Below, in pieces: positions 62,140-64,000 of a stretch of DNA of 64,000 nucleotides; positions within the stretch are counted from its first letter, which is position 1, and every line of letters starts with the position of its first letter. The notes beneath the pieces are model-generated. The model was not told the DNA's origin, did not search any database, and saw only the letters and a program-made list of their open reading frames with translations. This stretch comes from Microglena sp. YARC (taxonomy: Eukaryota > Chlorophyta > Chlorophyceae > Chlamydomonadales > Chlamydomonadaceae), in NCBI GenBank assembly GCA_022414725.1, contig CM039462.1:130597262-130661261 (forward strand), given 5' to 3'. The position numbers and the translations under genes are program-made.

Positions 62140-64000
62140 GGATTCTATGATTTCAGTCTCGTCACATGTGGTCACCACTATATTTCGAACCTGGTGTCAG
62201 TTGTTAATTATTTCATATACTTGGTCAACATCTTCCACCATTGTCGTTACTCAGAGCCAGGGCTTTTCCCGCTATCACTATAGGCGACCTCCTCATACGT
62301 CCTGCTTAGAGGTTAATGACCACAAATCCAAAGTTGACTGCATGGTTCTCAGCCGTTTTGGAAATATCGGCATAGATTTGGTCTGAGCATCCGAGTTTGT
62401 GCAGGATTACATGAGACCAGTGAACGCTAGAGCCTCAAACATTTTGCATCCTAAGCAAATTGCTGACAGCAGCCATAGGTCCAATTAGGACCTTTCAAAG
62501 CACTCCTACTCTTACCCCAATGCGTAGTGTTTCTAATTGTTCGCAGCTAATGCATGTTGGACCAAAAGCTTCTTACGCTTATAGCCTACATAGTGTGTCG
62601 CCTTATCATCCAGTGTTCCTAGCCTTGGCTCAAACTGATTCATCATACTTCTAATCATCCTATACTGGCCAATGTCGGTAATGGTGCGTTCTACGCTCAT
62701 AGCACGCCTAACTTCGAATTGGTGTGGAGACGCGCATTTCCTGCTTTCCGTAGCATCATAGGTGCTCGCCATCACGTCACTGTGTCCTAATGCACCTTGC
62801 AACTCGAGTTCATCATAACTTCCATCGCTTGCACGTATGGTAACTGGGTCTGCACTCAGCACCGCCTTATGCTTCAAGGTGAGAGAGTTGTATCGCGGTG
62901 GAAGGCTCTCGCTAATGCGAGGTGTGTCTCAAGGTGCTTGCCCAAGCTCTTCGCATATTCATACAACTCATTTGCATGCACATTGGTAATCGGTGTAATA
63001 GATTGCATACGCCAACACGCTATACACTCCATCAATACCTCATACAGTCTAAGGTGATGATGCTTGTCAAACGTAGAAGGGTTAATGATTCATGGTTGTC
63101 TCTTAGGTGACTCGCAAGACTAATTCATAACTTCATAGGCACGTCCGCGCTTCAATTCGGTGTCTGGCTCACCATTCACGATTCGACATCGCTATGAGGT
63201 GCGAGAGTTGTTACGTCACGAAGGTGTGCATTGTGTGCAATAAAAGGGCCTATTTATAGCAACTGATCTACTCCAATCATACTTCAATGCAATGCCAGTT
63301 CGAGATATTAATGCGTGTCCTGCATAGCACGCTATAGCTAAGGTGGAGAGTTGTTCTAGCGATAATGATGAGGTGTCCGCATGTTGGTCCAGGATTTCTA
63401 GCCCACACTGATACTTATTAGTTGCATCACAGTACTCTCTCCATTGATGCAGTGGTTATGGAGCTACTGTATCATAGTTTCGATTATAATCCATGCACAT
63501 CCCATGCAGATTGTTGCCCGATCATCACCGCTACGATTTATCATCGTCGAGTAGGGTCGCTTTGCATGCTTGGTCATTGTGTAGGGCGGTGCAAATGGAT
63601 TCAATATGTCTTGGTACCATAGTTGTTTGGTGGGAGTGTAGATATATACAGGGCGCTATGAGATGGAACAGCTTTCTTGAGTAATAACAAAGAGATGGGT
63701 GGCACATTCATCAATGTCAAGTCCAAGATGCGTCATAAAGGATTAATAACTTCATGCGAAGTGGTTAATTGGCCTTGTCTGTATCTGTGTGCTAATTTGC
63801 GAAAAATGTTCCTCTATTTATATATTCTACTCATATATATGTTTATTTTTTAATTTATTGGTGGCTTATTCGATGGTGTCTGTATGTGTGTCTATAATTT
63901 TAGGTGTTCACTTCATTGGCTGCCTAATTGTATGCCAGTGCTGTTATATTATTGAAGGTGGAAAAAGTCCCTCTCAATTCTCATGTATACATCATTTGTG
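62140..64000. other. noisy repeat DNA, no gene seen
   Basis: Degenerate units of the 58.4-59.3 kb array (ATTCATAACTTC, GCACGCTAT, GTGTGCATG). At 63800-63965, TATATATGTTTATTTTTTAA and TTGGTGGCTTATTCGATGGT parallel 59310-59440 (TATATATATGTGTTTCATTT, TTGGTGGTATGGTGTC). Confidence 0.5.

Noticed and set aside
61108..62178. long frames spanning the N block
   Set aside because: They consist of unknown bases.

Overview
This is a eukaryotic nuclear window. The coding information sits in short exons with GT-AG introns, and most of the bases are intron or intergenic DNA full of minisatellites, microsatellites, long poly-G/poly-C runs and small transposons. The species cannot be fixed from the sequence. 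The gene set (type II glutamine synthetase, a membrane-attached GlmS-like protein and a CCR4-family nuclease) suits an intron-rich protist, alga or fungus-related lineage rather than an animal.

Layout: 1-6.9 kb is gene-free, with a small MITE, a G-rich minisatellite and a 756-bp hAT-like element. 6.9-11.0 kb (minus) is glutamine synthetase in seven exons. 11.0-12.4 kb is a head-to-head intergenic region with three CACGTG boxes in 60 bp. 12.4-39.1 kb (plus) is one very long gene of more than 30 exons: membrane segments, then a class II glutamine amidotransferase (GATase) domain, then a phosphosugar-isomerase (SIS) domain, then a long C-terminal part and a probably disordered tail. Exon phases agree at nearly every junction checked. 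39.1-44.0 kb lies between convergent genes and holds a 48-bp satellite, two nested LINE fragments in opposite orientation and another MITE. 44.0-55.0 kb (minus) is a CCR4/Ngl2-like endonuclease/exonuclease/phosphatase-fold gene, six exons of which are readable, including the THLFW, GDFNS, LDYIW and SDHI motifs. 55-64 kb is noisy repeat DNA with a gap of exactly 1000 N.

The most unusual feature is how the introns are built. In at least fifteen introns of two unrelated genes on opposite strands, the tandem repeat next to an exon is made from the exon-intron junction itself: exon end plus 5' splice site, or 3' splice site plus exon start, copied 2 to about 9 times. In one case four equivalent 5' splice sites lie exactly 84 bp (28 codons) apart and the frame stays open through all of them. 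The genome appears to grow its introns by repeated duplication of splice boundaries, leaving arrays of decoy or alternative splice sites.

The two left-hand genes are linked by chemistry: one makes glutamine, and its divergent neighbour carries a glutamine-hydrolysing domain. Several exons contain single-base indels revealed by phase arithmetic. These fit consensus errors of long-read assembly better than gene death, but cannot be settled here.
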